64,000 nucleotides of DNA. Source: Hyphomicrobiaceae bacterium (GTDB lineage: Bacteria > Pseudomonadota > Alphaproteobacteria > Rhizobiales > Hyphomicrobiaceae). Location: contig JALHOW010000005.1 of NCBI GenBank assembly GCA_022842785.1, positions 62,001-126,000 on the forward strand. The letters are read 5' to 3'. The translations under genes were made by a program, and so were the position numbers. Positions within the stretch are counted from its first letter, which is position 1. The number at the start of each line of letters is the position of its first letter. The notes under the pieces were generated by a model. That model was not told the DNA's origin. It ran no database searches and saw nothing but the letters and a program-made list of their open reading frames with translations. Positions 9,638-19,204 of this stretch are shown piece after piece.

Positions 9638-10440
9638 TGAAGGCAGACGTGTCGGAAATCCTGGTCGCCAGTGCGATATCGAAGACCTACTTCGATCCGA
9701 CGTTCGGCGAGAACGTTCATGCCTTGAACGACATCTCGCTGAGCATCAAGGCGCACGAATTCGTGTCGGTCATCGGCCCCTCTGGGTGTGGGAAATCAAC
9801 ATTCCTGCGCATTGTCGCGGGTCTTGACCGGCCGACTGCGGGTGAAATCAGGGTGTCCGGCAACAAGGTCACGGGGCCGGGAGCGGATCGCGGCATGGTC
9901 TTCCAGGAATATGCGCTGCTACCCTGGAAGACCACGCAGGCGAATGTGGAGTTCGGCCTGCGGCTGAAGGGCGTCGCGCGTGCCGAGCGCGCGCGCATCG
10001 CTCGGCGCTTCATCGAACTCGTCGGTCTCGCGGGCTTCGAGAACAAATATCCGCACCAGCTTTCGGGCGGCATGAGGCAGCGAGCTGCGGTCGCTCGCGT
10101 GCTTGCAAACAACCCCACAGTGCTGCTGATGGATGAGCCTTTTGCTGCTGTCGATGCCATGACGCGGCAGAGACTTCAGGAGGAGCTCACCGTCATCACC
10201 GCGACGGAGCGCACGACGGTCCTGTTCGTGACGCACGCAATCGATGAGGCCGTGTTCCTGTCCGATCGCGTTGTCGCTCTGTCAGGTAGGCCGGGCCGCA
10301 TCGTGGCGGACATAGACATCGATCTGCCGCGCCCTCGCCAGTGGAGTGAGCTCGCGCGCGATCCACGTTTCCAGCAGTACCGCGACCTGCTCACCGCCAA
10401 AATCGAGCGGACAGGTGCACATGTGGAGGCTCACTCGTGA
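9634..10440 (+). CDS. ABC transporter ATP-binding protein (NitT/TauT-like)
   Basis: Walker A GPSGCGKST, signature LSGGMRQRAAVARV, Walker B VLLMDEPF; overlaps upstream stop. Confidence 0.94.
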   Translation: MMKADVSEILVASAISKTYFDPTFGENVHALNDISLSIKAHEFVSVIGPSGCGKSTFLRIVAGLDRPTAGEIRVSGNKVTGPGADRGMVFQEYALLPWKTTQANVEFGLRLKGVARAERARIARRFIELVGLAGFENKYPHQLSGGMRQRAAVARVLANNPTVLLMDEPFAAVDAMTRQRLQEELTVITATERTTVLFVTHAIDEAVFLSDRVVALSGRPGRIVADIDIDLPRPRQWSELARDPRFQQYRDLLTAKIERTGAHVEAHS

Positions 10441-11252
10441 CGACGCTGACACATGCGCGCTGGTCGCCGTGGAGCATGACGAAAAGTCTCGGGCGCGAGC
10501 TGCTGCCGTTTGCTGTCGGCATCGCCGTCTGGCAGCTCCTGTCATCCCTGAACATCTGGCCGCCGGTGCTGTTTCCGTCACCGCTGCAGGTGTTTCACGC
10601 CTTTGTCGCCGATCTTCGCTCAGGTGCGCTGCTGACAAGCCTTGGGGTCAGCCTGAAGAGCCTGGGCCTGGGCTTCCTCGTGGGCGCGCTCATTGCCGTT
10701 CCGCTCGGCTATCTCATGGGCCTCAATCGCGCGAGCCGCGATTTCTTCGATCCCCTTGTCAACCTCCTGCAGGCGATTCCAGGTCTCGCCTGGATCCCTT
10801 TCGCGATTCTCTGGTTCGGCCTCGGGCAGGGCGCCGTGACGTTCATCATCGTCATGTCGGTCTTCTTCCCCGTGCTGCACAACCTGCTGACCGGCATCCG
10901 CACAGTTCAGCCCGTGTTGGTCGAAGCCGTTCAAACACTCGGTGCGCGGCGCATGGACGTGATCGCGCACGTAATCTTTCCGGCGACGCTACCAAACCTC
11001 ATGACGGGCATTCGCCTCGGTATCGCATTCGGCTTCCGGTCACTCGTCGGCGGCGAGATGATCGCCAGTACGGATGGTATCGGCTACGCCATCTTCAATG
11101 CTCAGCAGTACTTCCAGTCGGCCCGCATCGTGGTCGGCATGCTGGCCATAGGCATCACATGGCTTCTCATGGATCGCTTCATCCTGCGCCCCATCGAGCA
11201 GCGTACGACCATGCGTTGGGGCCTCATGCGTGATGGCCTGGACAATACGTGA
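10437..11252 (+). CDS. ABC transporter permease (NitT/TauT-like)
   Basis: BPD-type inner membrane component; EAVQTLGARRMDVIAHVIFPATLPNLMTGIRLGIAFGF (EAA loop). Confidence 0.92.
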   Translation: MTTLTHARWSPWSMTKSLGRELLPFAVGIAVWQLLSSLNIWPPVLFPSPLQVFHAFVADLRSGALLTSLGVSLKSLGLGFLVGALIAVPLGYLMGLNRASRDFFDPLVNLLQAIPGLAWIPFAILWFGLGQGAVTFIIVMSVFFPVLHNLLTGIRTVQPVLVEAVQTLGARRMDVIAHVIFPATLPNLMTGIRLGIAFGFRSLVGGEMIASTDGIGYAIFNAQQYFQSARIVVGMLAIGITWLLMDRFILRPIEQRTTMRWGLMRDGLDNT

Positions 11253-11320
11253 CGAGGGAGCGAGCGACGACAGCACTGCGCCGTCGCCGCTCTCTTGCCT
11301 GACTCAGCTGATCGCTCGAG

Positions 11321-11656
11321 CTATTTCCTTGTATTCACGATATCCGGTGCGCTTGCGCCCGTTGCAGCGAGATCGTCGAAGAACCTCCGCGAATCGAAAT
11401 TCGCCGGCATGGACGCACCACGAACCTGAAGTTCTTTGAAGAAGGCTTCGGGATCCAGGCGGTTCTGGGCGCTCGCCCCCGTCGCGCGCAGCTCCTCGAA
11501 GAATTTATCAGGATCCAGTGTCCCGGTGTTCACACCTCGGCTGGCCATGTCGTTGAAGAACTTCTTGCTGTCGAACCCCTGAGCAAACGCGGCCGGAGCA
11601 AGAACGGCCAAGCCCAGCACACCAACAGCACAAATCCTCGCTACCTTCGTGATCAT
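11321..11656 (-). CDS. predicted exported 111-aa protein with four ~20-aa FF repeats
   Basis: Signal peptide MITKVARICAVGVLGLAVLAPAAFAQ then FDSKKFFNDMASRGVNTGT / LDPDKFFEELRATGASAQNR / LDPEAFFKELQVRGASMPAN / FDSRRFFDDLAATGASAPDI; GGAG 6 nt before ATG; same-length paralog at 42781-43116. Confidence 0.85.
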   Translation of the reverse strand: MITKVARICAVGVLGLAVLAPAAFAQGFDSKKFFNDMASRGVNTGTLDPDKFFEELRATGASAQNRLDPEAFFKELQVRGASMPANFDSRRFFDDLAATGASAPDIVNTRK

Positions 11657-12528
11657 ATCGGCCTCCATGCTGACTGGATCGGCATCGATCCTCGTCTCGC
11701 CACTGTGTGATCTGGAGGTCGAGATGCACATCAGGGAGAACCCGAGTTTGCGATCAGGCCATGGAAGAGCCCGCTCGGAGATCGACCACCGTCCGGCCGT
11801 CCATATCAGTACTGCCGCACGTTCGATTTGGGGGATTACACTGATGGATCGGCACTCAGATCCAGCGACCATGCCGCGCCAGGACAGCATCCATTAACTC
11901 AGGCCATGCCAGCGGCGGCGGCTCAGTCGTTCAGGCATAGGGGATATTTGACATGCGCCTACTCGGAAGTCCTCACGATCACGTCCATCGTGAACCTCTC
12001 CGCATCGCCGGATATTACCGGCTAGCCAATGCTCGATCGATCGCGCCACCTGCGAAAGGCGACAGCTCTCACGTGCACGACACAACACGCTCTCTGCATC
12101 CGAGCGATGCAGTCCTCAATTGTCTCCACCGCGACGATCCCATGCGCCACACCTATCTGCGCAAGCGCTGGCAGGCACAGTAGGCGCGTGTGACGGCGAG
12201 GTTTCAAGCACCACAGCAGGGTCCCGGGCAGTGCCAAGTCGTCACCCACCAGCGAAGCGGTGGGCTCATACGTGCCTCGAGACAGCGCTTCTGAGATCGG
12301 GCCTCGCACATCGCGCGCCACCAATGCGTGGGAGCCGATCGGAACGTCGCTCATCGAGCCGCGGAATGGCGATGTCGAGGACGACGCATCTAGCACGAAG
12401 CGGCGTTCCCTGCTCGCAATCGCAGGAAGCCTGCTTGCCGAGATCAGCCTCCCGAAGCTCATTCTTGCGTGCTATGTCGAGACCTCCACCACTTCCGACA
12501 TGACACCGTCGCTACGTTGCAAGCAAAA

Positions 12529-13983
12529 TCATGACGCCTGCTCTTGTGCTTCTGGCAGTCGCAGTGTCCGAACGCCGAGGTACGACGACGCAATGATCAG
12601 CAACGGGCTCGCCAGGTTGAACACCGCATATGGCGCATAGTCGAACGTGGCAACACCGAGTGTCGCCGCCATGTATGCACCGCAACTGTTCCAGGGTATG
12701 AGCGCCGACGTCGGTGTCGCCGACGCACCAACGGCGCGAGACAGTGCCGCAGGCGAGAATCCCTTCTCGGGGAAGGCCCTCTTGAACATGCGACCGGGCA
12801 GAACGACGGCCATGTACTGGTCCGCCGTGACAGCACTTGTGGTGATGACGGCACCAACGAGAGAGGTCGTCAGTGCGACAGCCGACTTCGCGGCGGCGAT
12901 GATCGGCCTTATCAAGCGCTCGAGCACGCCGGCTCTCTCGGCAACACCGCCAAAAGCAAGCGCTGCCATCACAAGCCAGATCGTGTTGAGCATGCTCGAC
13001 ATGCCACCACGCGAGGCAAGCTGATCGATCGGCGCATAGCCCGTGCTCGAGGTATATCCACCGGCGAGCGCAAGCCAGATGCCCTTGATGAGAGCGAGCC
13101 ACTTCGGCACGCCTTCGCCGGCCTGAGCGAATGCCATCACCCGCTCCGGTGCTGCATAGAGCGCGAGCAGACCGCCCACCAGCGCACCGGCGAATACCGC
13201 GGTAAACGGCGGAAACTTCAACAACGCGAGGGCGCCGACGATAACCAACGGCAAGAACAGGATCGGCGATATGTGGAACGCCCGCTCGATGGCGGCCATC
13301 TTCTCGTATGAATCGAATTCCCCGGGCCTGCCGAGCATCCAGAACACGAATAGGGCTATGGCGAGCGCTGTCGCCGATGTCAGAGCCGTCTCCCGAACAT
13401 GATCATAGAGATCGACACCAGCGGCGGCCGCAGCAAGATTGGCCGAGTCGGACAGCGGTGACGCCGTATCGCCAAAGTAGGCGCCGGAGATGATGGCAGC
13501 GGCCGTGATTGCGGGATTGAGCTCCATGCTGTGCGAAATGCCCATGAGCCCGATGCCGATCGTGCCGGCCACCGTCCAGGAACTGCCGATGCCGGCGGAG
13601 ACGATGGCGCAGATCGCGGCCGCGCTCACGTAGAAGTAGCTCGGATGAAGCACCATCATCCCATAGTAAACCATGGCTACGAGCGTCCCGCTCAATGCCC
13701 ACGTACCAATAAGTGCGCCGACAGCGAACAGGATGAAAATGGCGCCGACACCCGAGCTGACGCTCGCCACCGCGGCCTCATTGAGTGACTCGAGCGTATG
13801 CCCCCGATACCGGGCAACCAGAACGGTGATCATCGTCGCGACGACAAGCGCGACCTGACTCGGCCCTTTCGCCCCGGCATCACCGAACAGGTAGTAGGAC
13901 AGCCCCACGAGAACGATGAGGCCGGCGATCGGGATGGTCGCTTCAATGAGCGAGAGCTGCGGGCTCTGATCTGAAGCGCTCAT
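12529..13983 (-). CDS. nhaC: NhaC family Na+/H+ antiporter
   Basis: Polytopic; SGAYFGDTASPLSDSANLAA and GIGSSWTVAGTIGIGLMGI NhaC-type motifs. Start at MSASDQ. Confidence 0.85.
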   Translation of the reverse strand: MSASDQSPQLSLIEATIPIAGLIVLVGLSYYLFGDAGAKGPSQVALVVATMITVLVARYRGHTLESLNEAAVASVSSGVGAIFILFAVGALIGTWALSGTLVAMVYYGMMVLHPSYFYVSAAAICAIVSAGIGSSWTVAGTIGIGLMGISHSMELNPAITAAAIISGAYFGDTASPLSDSANLAAAAAGVDLYDHVRETALTSATALAIALFVFWMLGRPGEFDSYEKMAAIERAFHISPILFLPLVIVGALALLKFPPFTAVFAGALVGGLLALYAAPERVMAFAQAGEGVPKWLALIKGIWLALAGGYTSSTGYAPIDQLASRGGMSSMLNTIWLVMAALAFGGVAERAGVLERLIRPIIAAAKSAVALTTSLVGAVITTSAVTADQYMAVVLPGRMFKRAFPEKGFSPAALSRAVGASATPTSALIPWNSCGAYMAATLGVATFDYAPYAVFNLASPLLIIASSYLGVRTLRLPEAQEQAS

Positions 13984-14013
13984 GTGTCGCCTGCGATTTG
14001 CGTGAGGCAATGT

Positions 14014-15261
14014 CTACCAATCGACCGCATCCCGAATGAGCGGGCACGTCATACAGTGGCCGCCGCCGCGCCCGCGTCCGAGCTCGGCACCTGAGATCGT
14101 GATGACCTCTATGCCCTCCTTGCGGAGAAGCGTATTGGTATAGGTATTGCGGTCGTAGGCGAAGACAACGCCGGGCGAGGCACAGACAAGATTTGCGCCG
14201 CTATCCCACTGCGTGCGCTCGCGCATGTACGCATTGCCGCCCGTTTCGACCACGCGCATCTTCTTGACGCCGAGGGCTTCGGATACAACATCGACAAACG
14301 GCTTGTCGTCCTTGCGCAGATCGACACCAGACCGGTTCTTCGACGGCCGATAGGAGAAGGCCGTAATCGTATTCACGATGTCCGGATAGATCAGCACGCA
14401 GTCACGATCCGCGAACGTAAAGACCGTGTCCAGATGCATAGCAGCTCGAAGCTTCGGCATTGCAGCAACGATCACGCGCTCCGCCGCTCCTTTCTTGAAG
14501 AGCGCAGCAGCGAGCTGACTGATAGCCTGGCGCGAAGTTCGCTCGCTCATGCCGATCAGCACATTGCCCTTGCCGATCGGCATGACATCGCCACCCTCGA
14601 GGGTCGCGAGGCCGTGATCGCGCAGCGGATCACCCCACCAGACATTGACCTTGTCCGCGAAATCCGGATGGAACTTGTATATGGCGGCCGTGAGGATCGT
14701 TTCCTCGTGGCGGGCAGGCCAGTACAGCGGGTTCAGCGTGCAGCCGCCGTAGATCCAGCATGTGGTATCACGCGTGTACAGCGTGTTCGGCAGTGGTGGC
14801 AGCAGATACTCCGTCACGCCTGCCGCCTCTCGGACGAGCTTCAGCATCTCTCCGCCATTGGTCTCGGGAAAGTCATACGTCGAAAGACCGCCGATCAGCG
14901 TCTCGGCGAGCTCCCGATTGGACAGCCCCGTGAGATAGCTCCTGATTTCCTCGACCAACCCGAGACCGACTTGATCCGGTACCACCTGATTGTCGAGGAT
15001 CCACGCCTTCGCCTCCGGTATCGCGACTGTCTCGGCAAGCAGATTGTGCATCTCAACGACTTCGATGCCACGATCTCGCATCTTCTGAATGAAGTCGAAG
15101 TGATCGCGCTTTGCATTGTCGACCCAGAGCACGTCATCGAACAGGAGATCGTCGCAGTTGCTCGGCGTCAGTCGCTGGTGCGCGCGCCCCGGCGCGCAGA
15201 CCATCACCTTGCGCAACTGTCCGATCTCCGAGTGGACACCATAGTTGACCTGCGCCTTCAT
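14014..15261 (-). CDS. arcA: arginine deiminase
   Basis: [40 protein letters not shown]...[23 protein letters not shown]...[14 protein letters not shown]. Confidence 0.93.
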   Translation of the reverse strand: MKAQVNYGVHSEIGQLRKVMVCAPGRAHQRLTPSNCDDLLFDDVLWVDNAKRDHFDFIQKMRDRGIEVVEMHNLLAETVAIPEAKAWILDNQVVPDQVGLGLVEEIRSYLTGLSNRELAETLIGGLSTYDFPETNGGEMLKLVREAAGVTEYLLPPLPNTLYTRDTTCWIYGGCTLNPLYWPARHEETILTAAIYKFHPDFADKVNVWWGDPLRDHGLATLEGGDVMPIGKGNVLIGMSERTSRQAISQLAAALFKKGAAERVIVAAMPKLRAAMHLDTVFTFADRDCVLIYPDIVNTITAFSYRPSKNRSGVDLRKDDKPFVDVVSEALGVKKMRVVETGGNAYMRERTQWDSGANLVCASPGVVFAYDRNTYTNTLLRKEGIEVITISGAELGRGRGGGHCMTCPLIRDAVDW

Positions 15262-15279
15262 CGTCGGAGCCTCCAGCGT

Positions 15280-16740
15280 CTAGATGGTGATGTAGCCGGT
15301 CACGAGGCCGTGGATGCCCACGGCGCAGCCGACGACGGCAATGAGGAAGATGATCCATTCGACCGGAGTGAAGATCTGCTTGTTCTGCTCGCGTCGAGCC
15401 AGGAAATAGAGAAGCGTTCCTGGCGTGTAGAGGATCGCGGAGAGGAGCAGGAACTTCATGCCTCCTGCATAGATCATGAAGGCCGTGTAGAGCGCCGCGC
15501 CGCCGGCAATGATCAGGTCGCGCCTGCGCTCAGATGATCGCGCTCCGTAGGTCTCACCGCTTCGAGCAAGAAGGAAGCCATAGGCCGCCACAAGGAAGTA
15601 GGGAATGAGCGACATCGCACTCGTCAAGTTCAGCATCAGCGAGAAGGCGTCCTGCGACCAGTATGTGCTGATGACGAAGATCTGCACGATGATGTTGGTG
15701 AGCCAGAGTGCCGCCGCCGGCACCTTGTTCGCGTTCTCCGTAGCGAACATGCTCGGCATGTCCTTGGTCTTGGCAGCCGTGAAGAGCACCTCGGCGCAGA
15801 TCAGCGACCACGCAAGGTAGGCACCGAGCACGGAGATGAGCAGGCCGACGCTGACGAAGACGGCGCCCCAATGGCCGACCACGGCTTCGAGCACCGCGGC
15901 CATGGATGGCTGGCGCATCCCGGCAATCTCGCTACGCTCCAGCACGGCGTACGGCAGGAGCGTTACCAGAACCATCAGGCACATGACGCCGACAAAGCCA
16001 ATGATGGTGGCCGTACCCACATCAGACCGCGTCCGCGCGTAGCGCGAGTAGACGCTCGCCCCCTCGATGCCGAGGAACACGAACACCGTCACGAGCATCG
16101 TCGCGCGCACCTGCTCGAAGAGGCTCATTTCGGGCATGCCCGTTCCGCCCCAGAAGTTGGCGCGGAAGAGATCGAAGTTCAAGGCCAGGAACAGGATGAG
16201 GATGAAGACCAGAATGGGAACGATCTTGGCGATCGTCACGACAGTATTGATGAAGGCGGCCTGCTGGACGCCTCTGAGGATCATGAAATGGAAGATCCAG
16301 ATACCGAAGGAGGCGATGACGATCGCAGCCAACGTATTGCCATCGCCGAAGACCGGGAAGAACGCACCGAGCGTCGATTTGATGAGTACCCAGTACGAGA
16401 CGTTCCCGATGCAGCTCCCCACCCAGTATCCGAGTGCGGAGAGGAATCCAGGATAGCTGCCGAACCCTGCCTTGGCGTACGCGTAAACACCTGCGTCGAG
16501 ATCCGGCTTGCGCTCCGCTAGCGACTGAAACACGCGTGCCAGTAGATACATGCCACCACCGGCAACGCACCACGCGAGGATTGCACCGAAAGGACCGGTC
16601 GCTCCGCCGAATGTGCGAGGCAGCGAGAAGATACCTGCACCGACCATCGAGCCGACGACCATACCTGTCAGCGCGAACAGCGATAACTTCTGCGATGTTC
16701 CTGTGTTCGCTATGGATCCCGTTGCGGTGACATTTGCCAT
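15280..16740 (-). CDS. arcD: APC-superfamily basic amino acid permease, ArcD-like arginine/ornithine antiporter
   Basis: LSLFALTGMVVGSMVGAGIFSLPRTFGGATG...; adjacent to arcA. Confidence 0.85.
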   Translation of the reverse strand: MANVTATGSIANTGTSQKLSLFALTGMVVGSMVGAGIFSLPRTFGGATGPFGAILAWCVAGGGMYLLARVFQSLAERKPDLDAGVYAYAKAGFGSYPGFLSALGYWVGSCIGNVSYWVLIKSTLGAFFPVFGDGNTLAAIVIASFGIWIFHFMILRGVQQAAFINTVVTIAKIVPILVFILILFLALNFDLFRANFWGGTGMPEMSLFEQVRATMLVTVFVFLGIEGASVYSRYARTRSDVGTATIIGFVGVMCLMVLVTLLPYAVLERSEIAGMRQPSMAAVLEAVVGHWGAVFVSVGLLISVLGAYLAWSLICAEVLFTAAKTKDMPSMFATENANKVPAAALWLTNIIVQIFVISTYWSQDAFSLMLNLTSAMSLIPYFLVAAYGFLLARSGETYGARSSERRRDLIIAGGAALYTAFMIYAGGMKFLLLSAILYTPGTLLYFLARREQNKQIFTPVEWIIFLIAVVGCAVGIHGLVTGYITI

Positions 16741-16842
16741 ACGTACGCTCCATTCGCGGAGACGCTGACCCGGCCCGCAAGAAGTTGCGAACTCTATTCA
16801 GTCGCCGCAATATCCATAAGTGCTGATCGTCGCAGAATCCGC

Positions 16843-17364
16843 TCAGGCGGCAGCTGGCTTGTGCTCGAGTGCCTCGCGAAGCTTCTCTTCCTGCTTCTTG
16901 GAAAGAGACGTCCTGAGCACGCGCGGATTGTAAGGCTGCAGCTCGGGAAGGACCTTGTCCGGCGTCGAGCTCTTGATCAGTACGAACAGCGCGGAAGAGC
17001 CATTCGCAATGTGCTTGCCGATGTCCTTTATGAACTCGTCGTTGATGCCGTAGTCGGCCAGCGAGCCGGACAAGGCCCCAAATCCGGCACCGGCAAGTCC
17101 GCCCACCGCCATACCTGCGAGAGGATTGAGCACCAGCAATCCGGCAAGTGCACCGATCAGCATTCCCGTGCTGGCTCCGCTCGCGGCACCGATCGAGACG
17201 AGATGGACCGCCTGTTTGATCTGGACGGACCCTTTGTCATCGCGCACGACGACGCAGGCGTCCTCGAGATCAATGAGGTTTTCCTTCTTCATGCCGCGCA
17301 GTTTTGTCAGCACCTCGTCAGCCGTACCGACGCCATCGAAACCCAGTACCACCAGATCAGACAT
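16843..17364 (-). CDS. DUF1269-like membrane protein
   Basis: MSDLVVLGFDGVGTADEVLTKL..., Gly-rich TM pair, ALFVLIKSSTPDKVLPEL. Confidence 0.75.
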   Translation of the reverse strand: MSDLVVLGFDGVGTADEVLTKLRGMKKENLIDLEDACVVVRDDKGSVQIKQAVHLVSIGAASGASTGMLIGALAGLLVLNPLAGMAVGGLAGAGFGALSGSLADYGINDEFIKDIGKHIANGSSALFVLIKSSTPDKVLPELQPYNPRVLRTSLSKKQEEKLREALEHKPAAA

Positions 17365-17563
17365 GTCTTCTCCCACCTTTTCACACTCGCGCGAACTCAC
17401 GCCCGCGCGACTATCGGGCGAGCGTCAGTTACTCGCACAGCAGTGAAATGGACTATCGCAAGCTGGCGCTGATGCGAGCCATACGGGAAAACCACCAAAT
17501 ACCTAGGGAGATTACCGAAGTGACTGGGCTGCGACGGCGCAACGGACAGATACCAACTGTGAG

Positions 17564-19204
17564 CTACGACGCGGCGAGTGCGAGAGCCGTCAGCAGCACG
17601 AGGAGAACAATGCACATGCTCGCCACCGACCATTGACGCAAAGCGTCGTCGGTGCGCTCGAATGCGACCGCGACACGGCGAGCGGCAGGCCCGCAACGCT
17701 CTGCAAGAATCAGAAGGTCACCTTGCGGGATGTTCCGCAGGATCGCGCGGCGAGGCCACAACACGGCCGCCATCACGCCTCCTGCAATGACCGGCCACGA
17801 CGCGCTCCACAGCTCCTTGTGCGTCAATGCGTGTCTCCAGGAAGCGCCGACAATCGTCGGGAACAATATCCAGGGCATGACGAGGGCGGCGAACGCAACC
17901 ACGAGCCATGCCGCTGCAGGCGGATTGATCGTCGGCTTCGCCATGTTCTGTGGGACGGTGGTATTGAGACGGAGCAGGAAGAAGAGCATCAAGAGCGTGC
18001 TCCCTGCTGCGGACAGATGTGCAAGCGTTCCGATAGCGCCATCACCGAGCGGCCCCTTGGCGGCCATCTTTGCGAGTTGCCCACCCGTGAGGGGGAGCCC
18101 TGCAAGTCCAAGCGCAAGCACTGCGGCCGGTAGCAACACGAGCCACACATATCGCGGCGATCGGGCGTCCAGTAAGCCCAGGCTGAGAAAGAGGCCACCT
18201 TTGGCCAGCGTGTGATGCGCCGCGTAGAACGCTACCACCAGCGGGACTGCCGTGTTGCCGGTGGCAAGTCCCATACCGAGCACTGCCGCGATAAAGCCCA
18301 TCTGACTGATGCTTGAGTACGCGAGGACGGCTTTGGGATTCGCCTGCGTCACGCCGACGATAACGCCATACAGCGCCGACAGCAGACCGATGACGGCAAG
18401 AGCTTCGCCCCATGCGGGCATGGCGGTGTCAAAAGGCAGGAAGCGTATCAAGCCGACGACGCCAGCGTTCACCGCGGCTCCGCTCAGAACGGCCGCAGCA
18501 GGAGTGGGCGCGGCTACGTAAGTGAGCGGCATCCAGACGTGAAGCGGCACAAGAGCGATCTTCAATCCAAAGCCCAAAATGATCAGAAGCAATGCCGGCT
18601 CCCGCCACGGCGACGCCGAAAGAGCGGCGACGGCATCACTTATCAGAACGCTGCCGCCTGGCGCTGCCGCGGCGAGCAGAACAAAGGCCATGAACAGTAA
18701 GGCTTCGCCGAGCAAGGCCAAGGCGACATAAAGACTACTGGCCCGGCGCGCGTCCGGAGTGTCGTCATGCACGACCAGACCGTAGGCGGCGAGGCTCACC
18801 AGCGTATAGAAGAAGTAGAAGCCGATCATATCGGCGGCAAGGAACACACCGAGGCTCCCTGCCAGGGTGATCAGCCACCATGCTGCAAATCGTCCGACCT
18901 GCTCTCTTATGCTGCTGCGCGCGTGAATGCCGCCTGCCATCCATAGCAGCGCCGCAGAGCCCAGAAGAATGGCGCCCGGCTTGTCGATCTCAAGAGTGAG
19001 GCCGAGCAGCGCTTGAGGCAGCACCACACTCGTACCGTGCGGGACGGTGATGGCTGCTACGATTGCCGGCACTGGTGCGAACGGTAGATACGCGATGAGG
19101 CGTTCACGCGCGCGCGGAACAATGGCGGTCGCAATCATGAGGAGGGGAACAGCCGGAGCGGCAGCAAGCAACATGACCGCAGGCATATCGGCCAGCATAG
19201 TCAT
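17564..19204 (-). CDS. proton-conducting antiporter subunit, MnhD/NuoN-like (second D-type)
   Basis: Polytopic; LVPLHVWMPLTYVAAPTPAAAVLSGAAVNAGVVGLIRF, LAYSSISQMGFIAAVLG. Confidence 0.85.
   Translation of the reverse strand: MTMLADMPAVMLLAAAPAVPLLMIATAIVPRARERLIAYLPFAPVPAIVAAITVPHGTSVVLPQALLGLTLEIDKPGAILLGSAALLWMAGGIHARSSIREQVGRFAAWWLITLAGSLGVFLAADMIGFYFFYTLVSLAAYGLVVHDDTPDARRASSLYVALALLGEALLFMAFVLLAAAAPGGSVLISDAVAALSASPWREPALLLIILGFGLKIALVPLHVWMPLTYVAAPTPAAAVLSGAAVNAGVVGLIRFLPFDTAMPAWGEALAVIGLLSALYGVIVGVTQANPKAVLAYSSISQMGFIAAVLGMGLATGNTAVPLVVAFYAAHHTLAKGGLFLSLGLLDARSPRYVWLVLLPAAVLALGLAGLPLTGGQLAKMAAKGPLGDGAIGTLAHLSAAGSTLLMLFFLLRLNTTVPQNMAKPTINPPAAAWLVVAFAALVMPWILFPTIVGASWRHALTHKELWSASWPVIAGGVMAAVLWPRRAILRNIPQGDLLILAERCGPAARRVAVAFERTDDALRQWSVASMCIVLLVLLTALALAAS

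Noticed and set aside
11660-12520. Several 60-150 aa ORFs on both strands (e.g. 12022-12462 -, 12260-12640 +)
   Set aside because: Mutually overlapping, no recognisable motifs or RBS; region is probably intergenic, possibly decayed, but no specific parent gene could be identified.
17448-17639. Plus-strand ORF MDYRKLALMRAIRENHQIPREITEVTGLRRRNGQ...
   Set aside because: Overlaps the 3' end of an MnhD-like gene on the other strand and lacks a convincing RBS; not enough support.
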